From positions 1,550,001 through 1,614,000 of the forward strand of contig NZ_CP048659.1 of NCBI RefSeq assembly GCF_015218165.1: a stretch of 64,000 bases of DNA, read 5' to 3'. This DNA comes from Acinetobacter piscicola. GTDB taxonomy: Bacteria; Pseudomonadota; Gammaproteobacteria; Pseudomonadales; Moraxellaceae. Both the position numbers and the translations under genes were made by a program. Positions 1 through 7,640 of this stretch are shown in pieces (the first letter of the stretch is position 1; every line of letters begins with the position of its first letter). Under the pieces are notes generated by a model. The model searched no databases and was not told the DNA's origin. It worked only from the letters and a program-made list of their open reading frames with translations.

Positions 1-64
1 GATGTGACCAAACGCCCATTTCATCACGAACAATTGCCGCAGGTTTTAATTGATTGATTCCCAT
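1..64 (-). CDS. Prophage protein of unknown function, N-terminal part
   Basis: Only the first 21 codons are in the window. The peptide starts MGINQLKPAAIVRDEMGVW and then runs off the left edge, so no family can be named. The ATG at 62-64 lies nine bases after the stop of the next upstream gene, so it continues the leftward early operon. The complete length and function are not visible. Confidence 0.5.
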   Translation of the reverse strand, partial: MGINQLKPAAIVRDEMGVWSH

Positions 65-73
65 CACACAACC

Positions 74-277
74 TCAACTTCTCAAATGTTCTTCAAATTC
101 AGCACCTAAAGCCATAGCAAGAGCATTGCCATTTAACTCACTAGTGACCAGTCCATACTGTTTTTTAAAGCGGAAATTAAATGCTTTACCATCGGCTAAA
201 ATTTTTACCTTATATCCCAATTTTTCTAGCCAAAGTCGAAAGGCCAGAAGGTTTTTAGCTTTGACGACTGTTTTCAT
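74..277 (-). CDS. Small basic prophage protein, unknown function
   Basis: A 67-residue, lysine-rich protein with no recognised domain, signal peptide or membrane segment. Its start overlaps the stop of the preceding 532-residue gene by four bases, which indicates translational coupling within the leftward early operon. It sits with the annealing-protein gene, so a role in DNA metabolism or host takeover is possible, but nothing in the sequence shows it. Confidence 0.6.
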   Translation of the reverse strand: MKTVVKAKNLLAFRLWLEKLGYKVKILADGKAFNFRFKKQYGLVTSELNGNALAMALGAEFEEHLRS

Positions 278-1872
278 TGTTGAGCATCTCCACTAGGTCC
301 ATTCTCTAACTCAAATCGACGTGCACGAATGTAGCCCATGAGTTTCGGCTGAATGTCTGGATGACGACTACCAACATCAATTTCTAGTGCATCTAACGTG
401 GTAAGGTCGGGTGCATTTTGGATCTGCACCATCAATGATGGTGGTTGTTCAATAGGTTGAGCATCAACACTCAACTCGCTTAAGCGTTTATGAATTGCCT
501 GTAATAAAGGTTGGCGTTGTTCAGCTGACCATTTATTTGTATATCGAACCAAAGCATTAGCTTCAGCAGGACTTTGTGCTTGACTTGCTCTATTGATTAA
601 ATCTGTAAGTTTTGTTTGATATTCACGTTCAGCTTCCGCATTTGCTTCTTTAGCCAAAGCTTTTCTACGAAGTTCAATATGCCCATCAAGATGATTTTTG
701 TGTGTAAATATCAACTTAGGATTGTTGTGAATCTCAGTCGTAATGGCATCCAATTCCTCAGCGCTCATTTGAAAAATTTTGTACGTTAGGTCCTGTTTGA
801 TTTCAGCGCTTATGCGAGATTTTTCCTCATCACCACTTAGAGAAAAATCCTCATTTGGTTTGTCTTCTGAAACAGTTACATTTTCTTGGCTTGCAATCTC
901 AATATTGGACTGTGGTGTATACGTTTCAGGATCTAACTCAAGTAATTTGTCTTCAGTTAGTTTGCACAAGTATTGATGCTGTTTACGCTCCAAATGACCA
1001 TTGGCGAGAAATATTGGGCGCAATGAAAGCACTGCATCTGTCGTGGTGCAATTGGCAATTTGAGTGGTGAACTTTTCAATTATTGCGTTTGCATCCGTCT
1101 CTATTGCATCAACATCTTCAACGGTGAAAGCAGGGTTACTTTTTGGTGTTGGTTCCGCTTCAACCACAGGCTCTTTGGCTTTACGTGTACGCTTTTTAAT
1201 AGGCTTTTTTTCAACAATCTTAGTGGGTACAAGATCAGAAACTTCTTCCGTAGCATGAAATGCATCCATTATTTTGAATAAGTCTTTACGATCATCATCA
1301 TTTAATTTTGGATCAGCATTAATTTCATCACTGATTTTTTGAATATCTTCAGGTGACTTTGTTTTATAGATTTTAGATTCAATGCAAGCAAAATAGTCAT
1401 CTGGTGTACCAATGACAATAGTAGGTGTTGGTTTAGGCTCAGCAACAGCTTCAACTTCGATAGGATCTAATGAACCGCCGTTTAAAGTAATGAATGCACG
1501 TGCATGCGCAATTGCGTCATCTGCAGTCTTATGTAAAAGCTTTGATGCGATCAAACGTTTTAAATAAGTAGCATTGTCAGTCGTGCTTAAAATTTCAATA
1601 GGACGATTTACATCTAAAAGATTAGGTGCGTAATACATGGCAGAATTGATTAAATCATCTGCACCTTGGATACACTCAGGCACTTCTAGATCTAATTGAC
1701 CAATCGTCATAAAACGAGGTGCAAGGCAAAACTCGTAATCAGCACCAAAGAACACAGTAGCAGGGAACTGACTCAACTCGCCAAAGTCGAGCAGTTGCCC
1801 GACTGCACGACACAACACTGCTTGACCAGATGACATTGCTTCAAAAGCTTGTTTAGCGTTTAAAATATCCAT
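274..1872 (-). CDS. Large early prophage protein, possibly recombination-associated
   Basis: A 532-residue protein in the leftward operon, directly downstream of the annealing protein. The first ~130 residues look like a folded domain. Residues ~130-230 are proline-, lysine- and glutamate-rich with a basic patch (KKPIKKRTRKAK), a likely linker. The rest is charged and helical with repeated short helices. I do not recognise a catalytic motif. Phage genes next to annealing proteins often encode exonuclease partners, but no exonuclease residues can be identified, so this is context only. Confidence 0.55.
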   Translation of the reverse strand: MDILNAKQAFEAMSSGQAVLCRAVGQLLDFGELSQFPATVFFGADYEFCLAPRFMTIGQLDLEVPECIQGADDLINSAMYYAPNLLDVNRPIEILSTTDNATYLKRLIASKLLHKTADDAIAHARAFITLNGGSLDPIEVEAVAEPKPTPTIVIGTPDDYFACIESKIYKTKSPEDIQKISDEINADPKLNDDDRKDLFKIMDAFHATEEVSDLVPTKIVEKKPIKKRTRKAKEPVVEAEPTPKSNPAFTVEDVDAIETDANAIIEKFTTQIANCTTTDAVLSLRPIFLANGHLERKQHQYLCKLTEDKLLELDPETYTPQSNIEIASQENVTVSEDKPNEDFSLSGDEEKSRISAEIKQDLTYKIFQMSAEELDAITTEIHNNPKLIFTHKNHLDGHIELRRKALAKEANAEAEREYQTKLTDLINRASQAQSPAEANALVRYTNKWSAEQRQPLLQAIHKRLSELSVDAQPIEQPPSLMVQIQNAPDLTTLDALEIDVGSRHPDIQPKLMGYIRARRFELENGPSGDAQQ

Positions 1873-1882
1873 TTGTTATCCC

Positions 1883-2614
1883 TCAGTGGTGCATTGCTTG
1901 TTGTGGTGAGTTTTGATTTTGTTGGGTTTGTTTTGTTGGCCAACCCATTTGATCTGCTCGAGCACGACAGGCATTATTAATATGTGTTTCATATTTTGTG
2001 CCTTTAAATGTCTTAGCAGCGGTGAGCAAAACACTCTTATCTTCAGTCTTTTGAATTGCAGCTAAGGCAGAGTTATAGATCTGTTGCTGTGTTCGAGTAT
2101 CCTTGGGTTTTAGTGGGGTAGTTTGTTGTTGAACAGGCTGTTGCATGTTCTGGTTTTGTTGCTGATTAGATTGTTGTGAGCCTTGATTTTGCTCGTACAT
2201 AGTTGCTTGTTTTTGTTCTTCTGGTAGATCCTCACCAGCGTAGATATAAAGCCCTAAACCGTGTACAGCAATACCTTTAACAAGACAACGCATCATTGCC
2301 TTGTTAATATCAACAGCATTAGGGTTAGCAATTGCCTTATTGCTATAGTTCATTACAGGTAAAAACATATACATTGTTTTCCCGTAAACAGTGATATCAC
2401 AATGAACCATCATTGAACCATCAGGGTAAATAACTGGCTCACGAAAAACCCAATTTGCCTGAGGATCTAGGCGCATTAATTGGTCAACAGCCCAAGCCCA
2501 CGATAAATAAGACAAGCCATTTTTCTTTTCAATATGTCCAGAAACATTAATAGCTGCGAGCTTTGAGAAATTATTCACGTTTTCAGACGAGTTTTGGTTG
2601 TTAGGATTAGTCAT
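1883..2614 (-). CDS. Phage single-strand annealing protein, DUF1071 (Sak3-like)
   Basis: A 243-residue protein. Residues ~15-130 match the DUF1071 family: a KNGLSYLSWAWAVDQL segment, a central strand region, and MMRCLVKGIAVHGLGLYIY followed by the acidic GEDLPE. This family is grouped with the Sak-type annealing proteins that pair complementary single strands during phage recombination. The C-terminal ~100 residues are a glutamine- and asparagine-rich tail, probably disordered and perhaps binding SSB or other proteins. The stop of the preceding gene overlaps this ATG by a few bases, indicating operon translation. Confidence 0.8.
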   Translation of the reverse strand: MTNPNNQNSSENVNNFSKLAAINVSGHIEKKNGLSYLSWAWAVDQLMRLDPQANWVFREPVIYPDGSMMVHCDITVYGKTMYMFLPVMNYSNKAIANPNAVDINKAMMRCLVKGIAVHGLGLYIYAGEDLPEEQKQATMYEQNQGSQQSNQQQNQNMQQPVQQQTTPLKPKDTRTQQQIYNSALAAIQKTEDKSVLLTAAKTFKGTKYETHINNACRARADQMGWPTKQTQQNQNSPQQAMHH

Positions 2615-2979
2615 TAGTAATTACCTCCTAAGCCACGACGTGCACGTTTCCATTGTTTATATTCAGGAGATGAAAAGTGGCCAAGATTATTCAGTACTTC
2701 GTAATAATCAGAATTGGCTTTTGCAGTAGCCGCCTTTGTGAGCATTTTATTTAGCTTTTCTGAAACCTGATTGTCTTGGATCTGATAAAGTGAATTTGGG
2801 TATTCACGATATAAATCATAAGTTTGTAAGAAGCCATTTAAAGCAAAATTTTTTTGAGCTTTGGGTTTTAAGACATAGAAAGTAGGTTCTTCAATACCCA
2901 CACGGTAGCGAGCACCCAAATCGGTTTCACTGTCAAATTGACAAAAGAAAACAGGTTTTTTAAACAATGAGTTTTCCAT
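2614..2979 (-). CDS. Prophage protein of unknown function
   Basis: A 121-residue protein with no recognisable domain. It begins with a short polar N-terminus, has mixed charged and aromatic composition, and ends in a basic, glycine-containing tail (KRARRGLGGNY). Start and stop overlap both neighbours by a few bases, so it is translated as part of the leftward early operon together with the annealing protein. Confidence 0.6.
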   Translation of the reverse strand: MENSLFKKPVFFCQFDSETDLGARYRVGIEEPTFYVLKPKAQKNFALNGFLQTYDLYREYPNSLYQIQDNQVSEKLNKMLTKAATAKANSDYYEVLNNLGHFSSPEYKQWKRARRGLGGNY

Positions 2980-3443
2980 CAGATCGCCTCCACCAAATGA
3001 TTTTTCTCAATAAAACCCACGAGCACGTTATTAAAGTTGCGGTGGTCGATCTGGTCGGTGAAGTCGCGATATGGATTGCCTTTTTCATCAAAGACTTTGA
3101 TTTCGCCGAGTTCTTTAATTTCTACAGCTGTGAAGTCATAACCTGGTACGCCGTTGCTGTCTTTATGTGCTTCATAGCTAAAAGGGAACTTCACAGTAAA
3201 GTCATCAAGTTGAATCACCGCATAGCCTGTGCTCATTGATGTGATTTCAACGGTTTGCACAGCATAAGTCGAAGGGATGTATTCAGATGCTAAAGGCGGT
3301 TTGTATTCAGTTGCCTTAGGCTCATGAATGAAAGCAGCTACACCAGTTGTGATTAGAGCACTGAGCGCGAATACTTGGAAAAAGCGCTTTGGCTGTACAC
3401 TGTGTGTAACAGTGGGGTTGATGGAATTTGGTTTTGCATTCAT
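2979..3443 (-). CDS. Membrane-anchored prophage protein, unknown function
   Basis: A 154-residue protein. Residues ~20-38 (FFQVFALSALITTGVAAF) form one hydrophobic segment after a basic N-terminus, so it should be an N-in inner-membrane or exported protein with most of the chain outside the cytoplasm. No lipobox is visible. The remainder is beta-rich and ends near the start of the next gene, which overlaps its stop. It is the second gene of the leftward early operon after the pentapeptide-repeat gene. Confidence 0.6.
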   Translation of the reverse strand: MNAKPNSINPTVTHSVQPKRFFQVFALSALITTGVAAFIHEPKATEYKPPLASEYIPSTYAVQTVEITSMSTGYAVIQLDDFTVKFPFSYEAHKDSNGVPGYDFTAVEIKELGEIKVFDEKGNPYRDFTDQIDHRNFNNVLVGFIEKNHLVEAI

Positions 3444-3504
3444 AATCTATCTCGCTTATTTGAGTTGCCCTGAAATCCGCCAAGACCGCAGGGCATTTAA
3501 TTAA

Positions 3505-4266
3505 TTAATCAAGTTGACTTAGATCAACGCCTGAGATTTCCAAGAATTTTTCATTGTTAAAATTCGGCAGTGCTCGAATCAAATCACGATCTTCTTTTGA
3601 TGCTTCTGTTACGGATTTTGTAAAAGCTTCTTTGTAGTCGTATTTTTTCAAATAACCACCAGTACATGAAAAACTAGGATTTTCTTGTTTTTCCACATCC
3701 GACATTTCAGATTCATTAATCCATTGAGTTAAAGAAAAATATAAACAACCTGGTTTATTTACCTCATCCCACACCGACTTCATGCACGGTTTGTCAAAGA
3801 CATTAATAATTTCAACTTCTTCTGTATTGAAAAAACCATTGCTGAAATTCGTAGTGTTCCAGTCGCCAGTGTTCCAGTCGCCAGTGTTCCAGTCGCCAGT
3901 GTTGCGGTTGCCAGTGTTCCAGTCGCCAGTGTTCCAGTTGCCAGTGTTGTGGTTGCCAGTGTTCCAGTCGCCAGTGTTCCAGTCGCCAGTGTTCCAGTCG
4001 CCAGTGTTGCGGTAGCCAGTGTTCCAGTCGCCAGTGTTCCAGTTGCCAGTGTTGTGGTTGCCAGTGTTCCAGTCGCCAGTGTTCCAGTCGCCATCAGTAG
4101 GCTTAACATCTGACACGCCTAAGCTAATAGACACTGGTTTTTCTTGAGCTTCAGTCACTTTTCCAGCTTCCTGATTACCCAAAACATAATTTTCCATTGC
4201 TTTGGCTTTTTCGATGTTGCCCTCTGCAATGTGTAGTGCTTGTAGACGTAAACTTTGAAGTTCCAT
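3505..4266 (-). CDS. Pentapeptide-repeat protein with xxNTG repeats
   Basis: A 253-residue protein. Residues ~58-145 consist of about fifteen tandem pentapeptides of the form DWNTG, NHNTG, NWNTG, YRNTG or NRNTG, with three degenerate units at the end. This resembles the NTG repeats of mycobacterial PPE-MPTR proteins (Pentapeptide_2) more than the A(D/N)LXX quadrilateral helices of Qnr-like proteins. The flanks are non-repetitive: a helical N-terminus with QxLRLQALHIAEGNIEKA, and a C-terminal domain of ~100 residues with CLYFSLTQW. Function unknown. It is the first gene of the leftward early operon, 61 bases before the next start. Confidence 0.7.
   Translation of the reverse strand: MELQSLRLQALHIAEGNIEKAKAMENYVLGNQEAGKVTEAQEKPVSISLGVSDVKPTDGDWNTGDWNTGNHNTGNWNTGDWNTGYRNTGDWNTGDWNTGDWNTGNHNTGNWNTGDWNTGNRNTGDWNTGDWNTGDWNTTNFSNGFFNTEEVEIINVFDKPCMKSVWDEVNKPGCLYFSLTQWINESEMSDVEKQENPSFSCTGGYLKKYDYKEAFTKSVTEASKEDRDLIRALPNFNNEKFLEISGVDLSQLD
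3854..4093 (-). repeat. 15-bp tandem repeat inside the pentapeptide gene
   Basis: About sixteen consecutive 15-bp units read on the minus strand as xxx-xxx-AAC-ACT-GGC. The AACACTGGC part is identical at the DNA level in almost every copy; only the first two codons vary. A longer period is visible: the order DW, DW, NH, NW, DW recurs. DNA-level identity indicates recent expansion by slippage or recombination. Confidence 0.9.
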
Positions 4267-4384
4267 TTTTATCTCGGAGAGTGGTTGGTGTGATAAGCAT
4301 ACTTAACAAGTAAAATAAAGTAAAGTTCAATTAACAATTAAATTGTAAAGTGTATTTAATTTTATGCTATAAAAGACAAAAGAA

Positions 4385-4422
4385 AACCCATCACAAGGAT
4401 GGGTTAGATGGAGTTTATTAAG
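4385..4422 (+). promoter_or_regulatory. Hairpin leader upstream of a small gene (copy 1)
   Basis: AACCCATC at 4385-4392 pairs with GATGGGTT at 4398-4405 (8 bp, 5-nt loop). It is followed at once by ATGGAG, which acts as ribosome binding site, a nine-base AT spacer and the ATG at 4423. No T-run follows, so this is not a terminator. A near copy lies at 4922-4955. Confidence 0.6.
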
Positions 4423-4623
4423 ATGAAGATTGTTCAGAATCGCAAAGAGTGGCGTTACAACACCGTTATGCAACTGATTGAGGCTCGTAAATTAATAGTG
4501 GATGAAGCAGTTGCAGAAGCAAAAGAATTAGAAAAATATGTTTTTCAGGATGATTTTATTGTTGAAATCGATAATGAAAAGCAAAAGCATGCTCTCGAAG
4601 GTTTAATCAAGAGCATGGCTTAA
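4423..4623 (+). CDS. Small prophage protein of unknown function
   Basis: A 66-residue, highly charged, helical protein (begins MKIVQNRKEWRY, ends LEGLIKSMA). The start at 4423 is preferred over the in-frame ATG at 4408 because that upstream ATG is part of the GGAG ribosome binding site. It is transcribed against the flanking early operon and converges with the gene at 4625-4828, whose stop codon starts two bases away. No family recognised. Confidence 0.5.
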   Translation: MKIVQNRKEWRYNTVMQLIEARKLIVDEAVAEAKELEKYVFQDDFIVEIDNEKQKHALEGLIKSMA

Positions 4624-4624
4624 A

Positions 4625-4828
4625 TTAATCAAAAACAGTCATACCGCCAGTCATTGGCGGATTATTTTTGCACGACTTTTTAAACTCAGATTCAATATCT
4701 TCCATGGCTTGTTGATAGGTTTCAACCCAAAGTTCAGCACTTTGGATGTCAGAATAGACACTGTCTTTATTCTTCATTCTAGCTTTGGTTAGCTCAAGTG
4801 CTAGGGCTTCTATAATTTCAGGTTTCAT
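4625..4828 (-). CDS. Small acidic prophage protein
   Basis: A 67-residue protein starting MKPEIIEALALELTKARM and ending NPPMTGGMTVFD. The start at 4828 is chosen for the strong GGAGAAAAT just upstream; the longer frame to 4930 has no such signal. Predominantly helical. No family recognised. Similar short genes with the same GGAGAAAAT leader lie at 5132-5305 and around 5350. Confidence 0.55.
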   Translation of the reverse strand: MKPEIIEALALELTKARMKNKDSVYSDIQSAELWVETYQQAMEDIESEFKKSCKNNPPMTGGMTVFD

Positions 4829-4921
4829 ATTTTCTCCGATATTTATGGATGTTTTGAGAACAATGTTGGTGCAGAGTCTCAACTTCATGATATCAGGGAA
4901 AGTATGGATTTTTAAAAAGAA

Positions 4922-4955
4922 AACCCACACTGGGTGGGTTATGGAGTTTATTAAA
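4922..4955 (+). promoter_or_regulatory. Hairpin leader upstream of a small gene (copy 2)
   Basis: AACCCAC at 4922-4928 pairs with GTGGGTT at 4934-4940, followed by ATGGAGTTTATTAAA and the ATG at 4956. The downstream 18 bases differ from copy 1 (4385-4422) by one base, while the two coding regions are unrelated. The leader is therefore a unit shared between different small genes. Confidence 0.6.
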
Positions 4956-5135
4956 ATGACTAGAACTGAATTTAGGGCGGATATTTATAAAATCTACGTT
5001 GCATCAGGTATGCAAGATCATGTACTAATTCAAGAGTATGTAAAAATTGCCGAAGCATTTACTTTTGATCAAAAAGATTTTCAACCAAGTGATCAGAAAG
5101 CTCTAATGGAGAAGGTCTCTAATGGTAATACTTAG
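4956..5135 (+). CDS. Small prophage protein of unknown function
   Basis: A 59-residue protein starting MTRTEFRADIYKIYVASGM. The start at 4956 follows a GGAG site nine bases upstream, as in the gene at 4423. It ends at TAG 5133-5135, which overlaps the stop codon of the opposite-strand gene (5132-5134), so the two genes share their last bases tail to tail. No family recognised. Confidence 0.5.
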   Translation: MTRTEFRADIYKIYVASGMQDHVLIQEYVKIAEAFTFDQKDFQPSDQKALMEKVSNGNT

Positions 5136-5305
5136 TCTGATTTTGTAACGATTTTTAGGCACTCATTATAAATCTGCTCCCAGTAGCTAATATCACCAGA
5201 TTGAATATTTTCTCTCATGTACTGTGAGCCTTTGCATGCAAGACGAGTTTTGATAATTTTATCTGCCATCTCAAGGGCTAGGTGCTTTTCTTCAATTGTT
5301 GGCAT
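5132..5305 (-). CDS. Small prophage protein of unknown function (57 aa)
   Basis: Reading leftward from the ATG at 5303-5305 gives a 57-residue protein, starting MPTIEEKHLALEMADKII and ending ECLKIVTKSD. A strong GGAGAAAAT lies just upstream of the ATG. The stop TAA (5134-5132) interlocks with the TAG of the opposite-strand gene. The C-terminal half has YWEQIYNECLKI, which looks like an amphipathic helix. No family recognised. Confidence 0.55.
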   Translation of the reverse strand: MPTIEEKHLALEMADKIIKTRLACKGSQYMRENIQSGDISYWEQIYNECLKIVTKSD

Positions 5306-5349
5306 GTATTTTCTCCACCCGATCAGTAAGCTGCGTCGGGTTCGCAGTT

Positions 5350-5571
5350 TTAATTATCTGTTTCCTTAGGAAGCATTGGTTGTCCTAACTTTCCTTCTTC
5401 ACAAAGTTGAACAATCTGCTCATTAGTTAAGACAGGTATGAAATACGTTTCTCCAATATCCTTTGACAAGATTTTTACTTCTTCTGCTGTAAGGACGATC
5501 GCCTCATTATTTGCTGCTGCATCATTAATTCGAGTAATAATTTGATTGATTGGTAGTGTTGAGTTGTCCAC
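5350..5571 (-). CDS. Small prophage protein of unknown function
   Basis: A 73-residue protein. The GTG at 5571 is chosen because TTGGAG lies six bases upstream; a TTG at 5583 would place the start inside that site. The protein is helical and acidic with EEVKILSKDIGETYFIPVLT in the middle and a C-terminal GQPMLPKETDN. No family recognised. It belongs to the group of short genes between CI and the recombination operon. Confidence 0.5.
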   Translation of the reverse strand: MDNSTLPINQIITRINDAAANNEAIVLTAEEVKILSKDIGETYFIPVLTNEQIVQLCEEGKLGQPMLPKETDN

Positions 5572-5609
5572 GTTTTTCTCCAATACTTAACGAAAGTTAA
5601 TTAAAAAAC

Positions 5610-5912
5610 TTATTTCTCAGAATACTTCTCTAAAAAATCATCGACCCAACCCTGCGCCACTTCAAGGTTAGTAATATCAGCTAGTTTTAGACTGGTACCT
5701 TCAGCTTCGTTAAAGCCTTCAACAATAGCCTCAAAGATATTTGCCTCATTAATAACCTCACGCGCCATTTCAGCAGCATCGTAGCTTTGCTTGGCTTTTT
5801 TAAGTGAAGCTATTTGCTTGTTAATCCCTTCATCAATTTTCGCCAATGCCAACTTAAACTCTTGACGATTAATAGTTAACGCGGTTTTAGATTTATTGAG
5901 TGTTGCAATCAT
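5610..5912 (-). CDS. Small helical prophage protein
   Basis: A 100-residue, charged, mostly alpha-helical protein (LALAKIDEGINKQIASLKKA suggests a coiled coil around residues 22-50) ending VDDFLEKYSEK. No recognised domain. It is the first gene downstream of the CI repressor, 51 bases away and on the same strand, so it is probably expressed in the lysogen from the repressor-maintenance transcript. Confidence 0.55.
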   Translation of the reverse strand: MIATLNKSKTALTINRQEFKLALAKIDEGINKQIASLKKAKQSYDAAEMAREVINEANIFEAIVEGFNEAEGTSLKLADITNLEVAQGWVDDFLEKYSEK

Positions 5913-5963
5913 GGTGTTCTCATTTATTTGAAGTTTTTAGTTAAGTTCGTCAAAACTGACGAG

Positions 5964-6719
5964 CTATATCTCACCATCATATGTGTGGGAAACATACTTC
6001 CCAATAATACTTATATGCTCAAGTTGATCCGGTTCAACAATTTCACGCTGATATTGCGGGTTATCACTATCGATAATTAAGGCGCCATCAAATCGGCGAG
6101 AAAGTCTTTTAATTTTCAATTCATTACCGTAACGAATAGCATAGACTTTTCCAGATTGAATTTGATCAAGCGTATTAACCGACTTATCAAGCATAACAAC
6201 ACTGCCACTTTTAATGTTTGGTTCCATGCTGTCACCATCAGTATCAACAGTTATTAAGTTTTTTGGGGATACTTTTTTCTTGTGAACCCAGCTTAATAAA
6301 TGCGCAGACCCCATATCTCTTTGAATTGGCTCATAAGCTGCTAAATAGCCGTTACCTGCTGAAAATTTCACTTCAACATGAGGAATAATTACATAAATAT
6401 TCGGATCCAAATCATCTGGCGACTCCCACGCAACAACAGGTATACCTTCATTCTGCTGAGCATTCTTAGAAGAATTATGAACATCCTCTAACATTAATGA
6501 GCTTAAGCCATTTAACCACCTGTGATTTACACCCAGAAACTTAGCTGCTTTCTCAGCATTATCCTGCTCGAGAGTCTGGACATTCTTATCAATCCATTCA
6601 GAAACAGCTGGTCTGCTTACGCCACAATAATCTGCTAGATGGGCTTTAACGAATCTTTTGCCGCTTGATTCCTCATAGTGCTTTATAGCTAAAGCAAATC
6701 TTTCCTGAAGGGTGCTCAT
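5964..6719 (-). CDS. CI-like phage repressor with S24 autoprotease domain
   Basis: A 251-residue repressor that maintains lysogeny. Residues ~5-65 form an XRE-type helix-turn-helix (LADYCGVSRPAVSEWID as recognition region). Residues ~110-245 form a LexA/S24 peptidase domain with catalytic serine S164 in GDSMEP and lysine K204 in IKRL. Ala121-Gly122 in FSAGNGY is the likely self-cleavage site. RecA-stimulated cleavage after DNA damage would trigger induction; this is known for the family. The gene reads away from the Cro-like gene, and the operators lie directly upstream. Confidence 0.9.
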   Translation of the reverse strand: MSTLQERFALAIKHYEESSGKRFVKAHLADYCGVSRPAVSEWIDKNVQTLEQDNAEKAAKFLGVNHRWLNGLSSLMLEDVHNSSKNAQQNEGIPVVAWESPDDLDPNIYVIIPHVEVKFSAGNGYLAAYEPIQRDMGSAHLLSWVHKKKVSPKNLITVDTDGDSMEPNIKSGSVVMLDKSVNTLDQIQSGKVYAIRYGNELKIKRLSRRFDGALIIDSDNPQYQREIVEPDQLEHISIIGKYVSHTYDGEI

Positions 6720-6736
6720 AATAACTCTACCTTACA

Positions 6737-6815
6737 AAGTAAAGCTAGCTTAACTTTATTATAATTAAGTGTGCTTGATAATTTAAATAAAGTATGGTTA
6801 ACTTTGCTTAACATT
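6737..6815. promoter_or_regulatory. CI/Cro operator and divergent promoter region
   Basis: The cI-cro gap holds a 20-bp near-perfect palindrome at 6737-6756 (AAGTAAAGCTAGCTTAACTT) and further CTTAAC/GTTAAC half-sites at about 6797 and 6807. On the minus strand a perfect TATAAT (6763 to 6758) is the likely cI promoter; the palindrome lies just downstream of it, fitting autorepression. On the plus strand TTGATA (6775-6780), 17 bases before a weak TTAACT, may serve cro. The sites are read by eye. Confidence 0.6.
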
Positions 6816-6835
6816 TTAATTGTTTGGATTTCGGG

Positions 6836-7024
6836 ATGGAAGTTATCATTAAAACTGCAGATGCCATTGCTGCATATGCGGACGCAGCGAACCTTGCTCG
6901 CTGTCTGGGTGTATCTAGAGCTGCAATTAGCCAATGGGGAGAATATGTTCCTGAAATTTCGGCTCGAGGTCTTTTGATTCTTAAACCAGATATTCCTCAT
7001 GTTGTAAACAAACCTGTTTCTTAA
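6836..7024 (+). CDS. Cro-like helix-turn-helix regulator
   Basis: A 62-residue DNA-binding protein of Cro/YdaS type. The recognition segment is LARCLGVSRAAISQWGEYVP, and ISARGLLILKPDI fits the end of such folds. Start at 6836 (ATG); the in-frame TTG at 6824 lacks a binding site. It is the first rightward gene, divergent from cI, and is expected to shut down cI and early promoters on entry to the lytic cycle. Confidence 0.8.
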   Translation: MEVIIKTADAIAAYADAANLARCLGVSRAAISQWGEYVPEISARGLLILKPDIPHVVNKPVS

Positions 7025-7092
7025 AATTTGATGATTGAAGTATCAATTTTTGTTCGTAAAAAATATATGTGAAAGAAAACAAGGATTTCACA

Positions 7093-7593
7093 ATGCAAGA
7101 AATTTCACTTAGTCGGGAAGCGCAAACGGCTATTTTTAAAATGATTAACCAAACGCAAGGGATTTCACCAAAAGAAATTGCTCAGGTTACTGGTGACTCA
7201 CACAACACAATCTGTAATTACGGAAATGTGGGTATGCCTAATCATTTACCGAGTTTAAAGAAACTCGAAGCAATCATGATGTACACACGAAATCCTGAAA
7301 TTTTAAAAGTGTGGGCACATCAATTGGGTTACGCCTTGGTTCCTGTGGACTGTGATTCAAATAAGCACCATGAGTTGTCAGTTTTTGAAGCAATGATGCA
7401 GCACAACATAAAGTCAGGCAAAGCCAATAAAGCAGTTTACGAGGCTTATGAAGATGGCGTTGTGACACCACAAGAATACGAGACTATTCATCAACTCACA
7501 CAAACATTAATTGAGTTAGCAACAGCTGTTGATCTGGCAGCACTTAAGCAAATGAAGAAATACACATCATGTGTAGACAATGAAAAAGCCTGA
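7093..7593 (+). CDS. CII-like phage regulator (CP76 family)
   Basis: A 166-residue protein resembling phage CP76/CII regulators: an N-terminal helix-turn-helix (QGISPKEIAQVTGDSHNTIC), a middle helix around LKKLEAIMMYTRNPEILKVW, and a long helical C-terminus. The start at 7093 follows AAGGA; an upstream in-frame GTG (7069) has none. Second rightward gene after cro, the position of cII in lambda-like phages, so a role in the lysis-lysogeny choice or early activation is inferred. A terminator-like hairpin overlaps its end. Confidence 0.75.
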   Translation: MQEISLSREAQTAIFKMINQTQGISPKEIAQVTGDSHNTICNYGNVGMPNHLPSLKKLEAIMMYTRNPEILKVWAHQLGYALVPVDCDSNKHHELSVFEAMMQHNIKSGKANKAVYEAYEDGVVTPQEYETIHQLTQTLIELATAVDLAALKQMKKYTSCVDNEKA

Positions 7594-7612
7594 TCTTGGG
7601 AATCAGGCTTTT
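7584..7612 (+). terminator. Terminator-like hairpin after the CII-like gene
   Basis: AAAAGCCTGAT (7584-7594) pairs perfectly with ATCAGGCTTTT (7602-7612), loop of seven bases. It overlaps the stop codon of the CII-like gene. The T-run is short, so it may be a partial early terminator bypassed by antitermination. Confidence 0.6.
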
Positions 7613-7640
7613 AGCAATTCAAATACTTGCGGAGATGAAT

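Noticed and set aside
3854..4093. Regular short repeats that could be mistaken for a CRISPR array
   Set aside because: The unit is 15 bp, in frame, without spacers, and encodes pentapeptides.
3780..4109. 109-codon frame rich in TLAT repeats and its plus-strand counterpart
   Set aside because: Shadow frames of the pentapeptide-repeat DNA, without starts or binding sites of their own.
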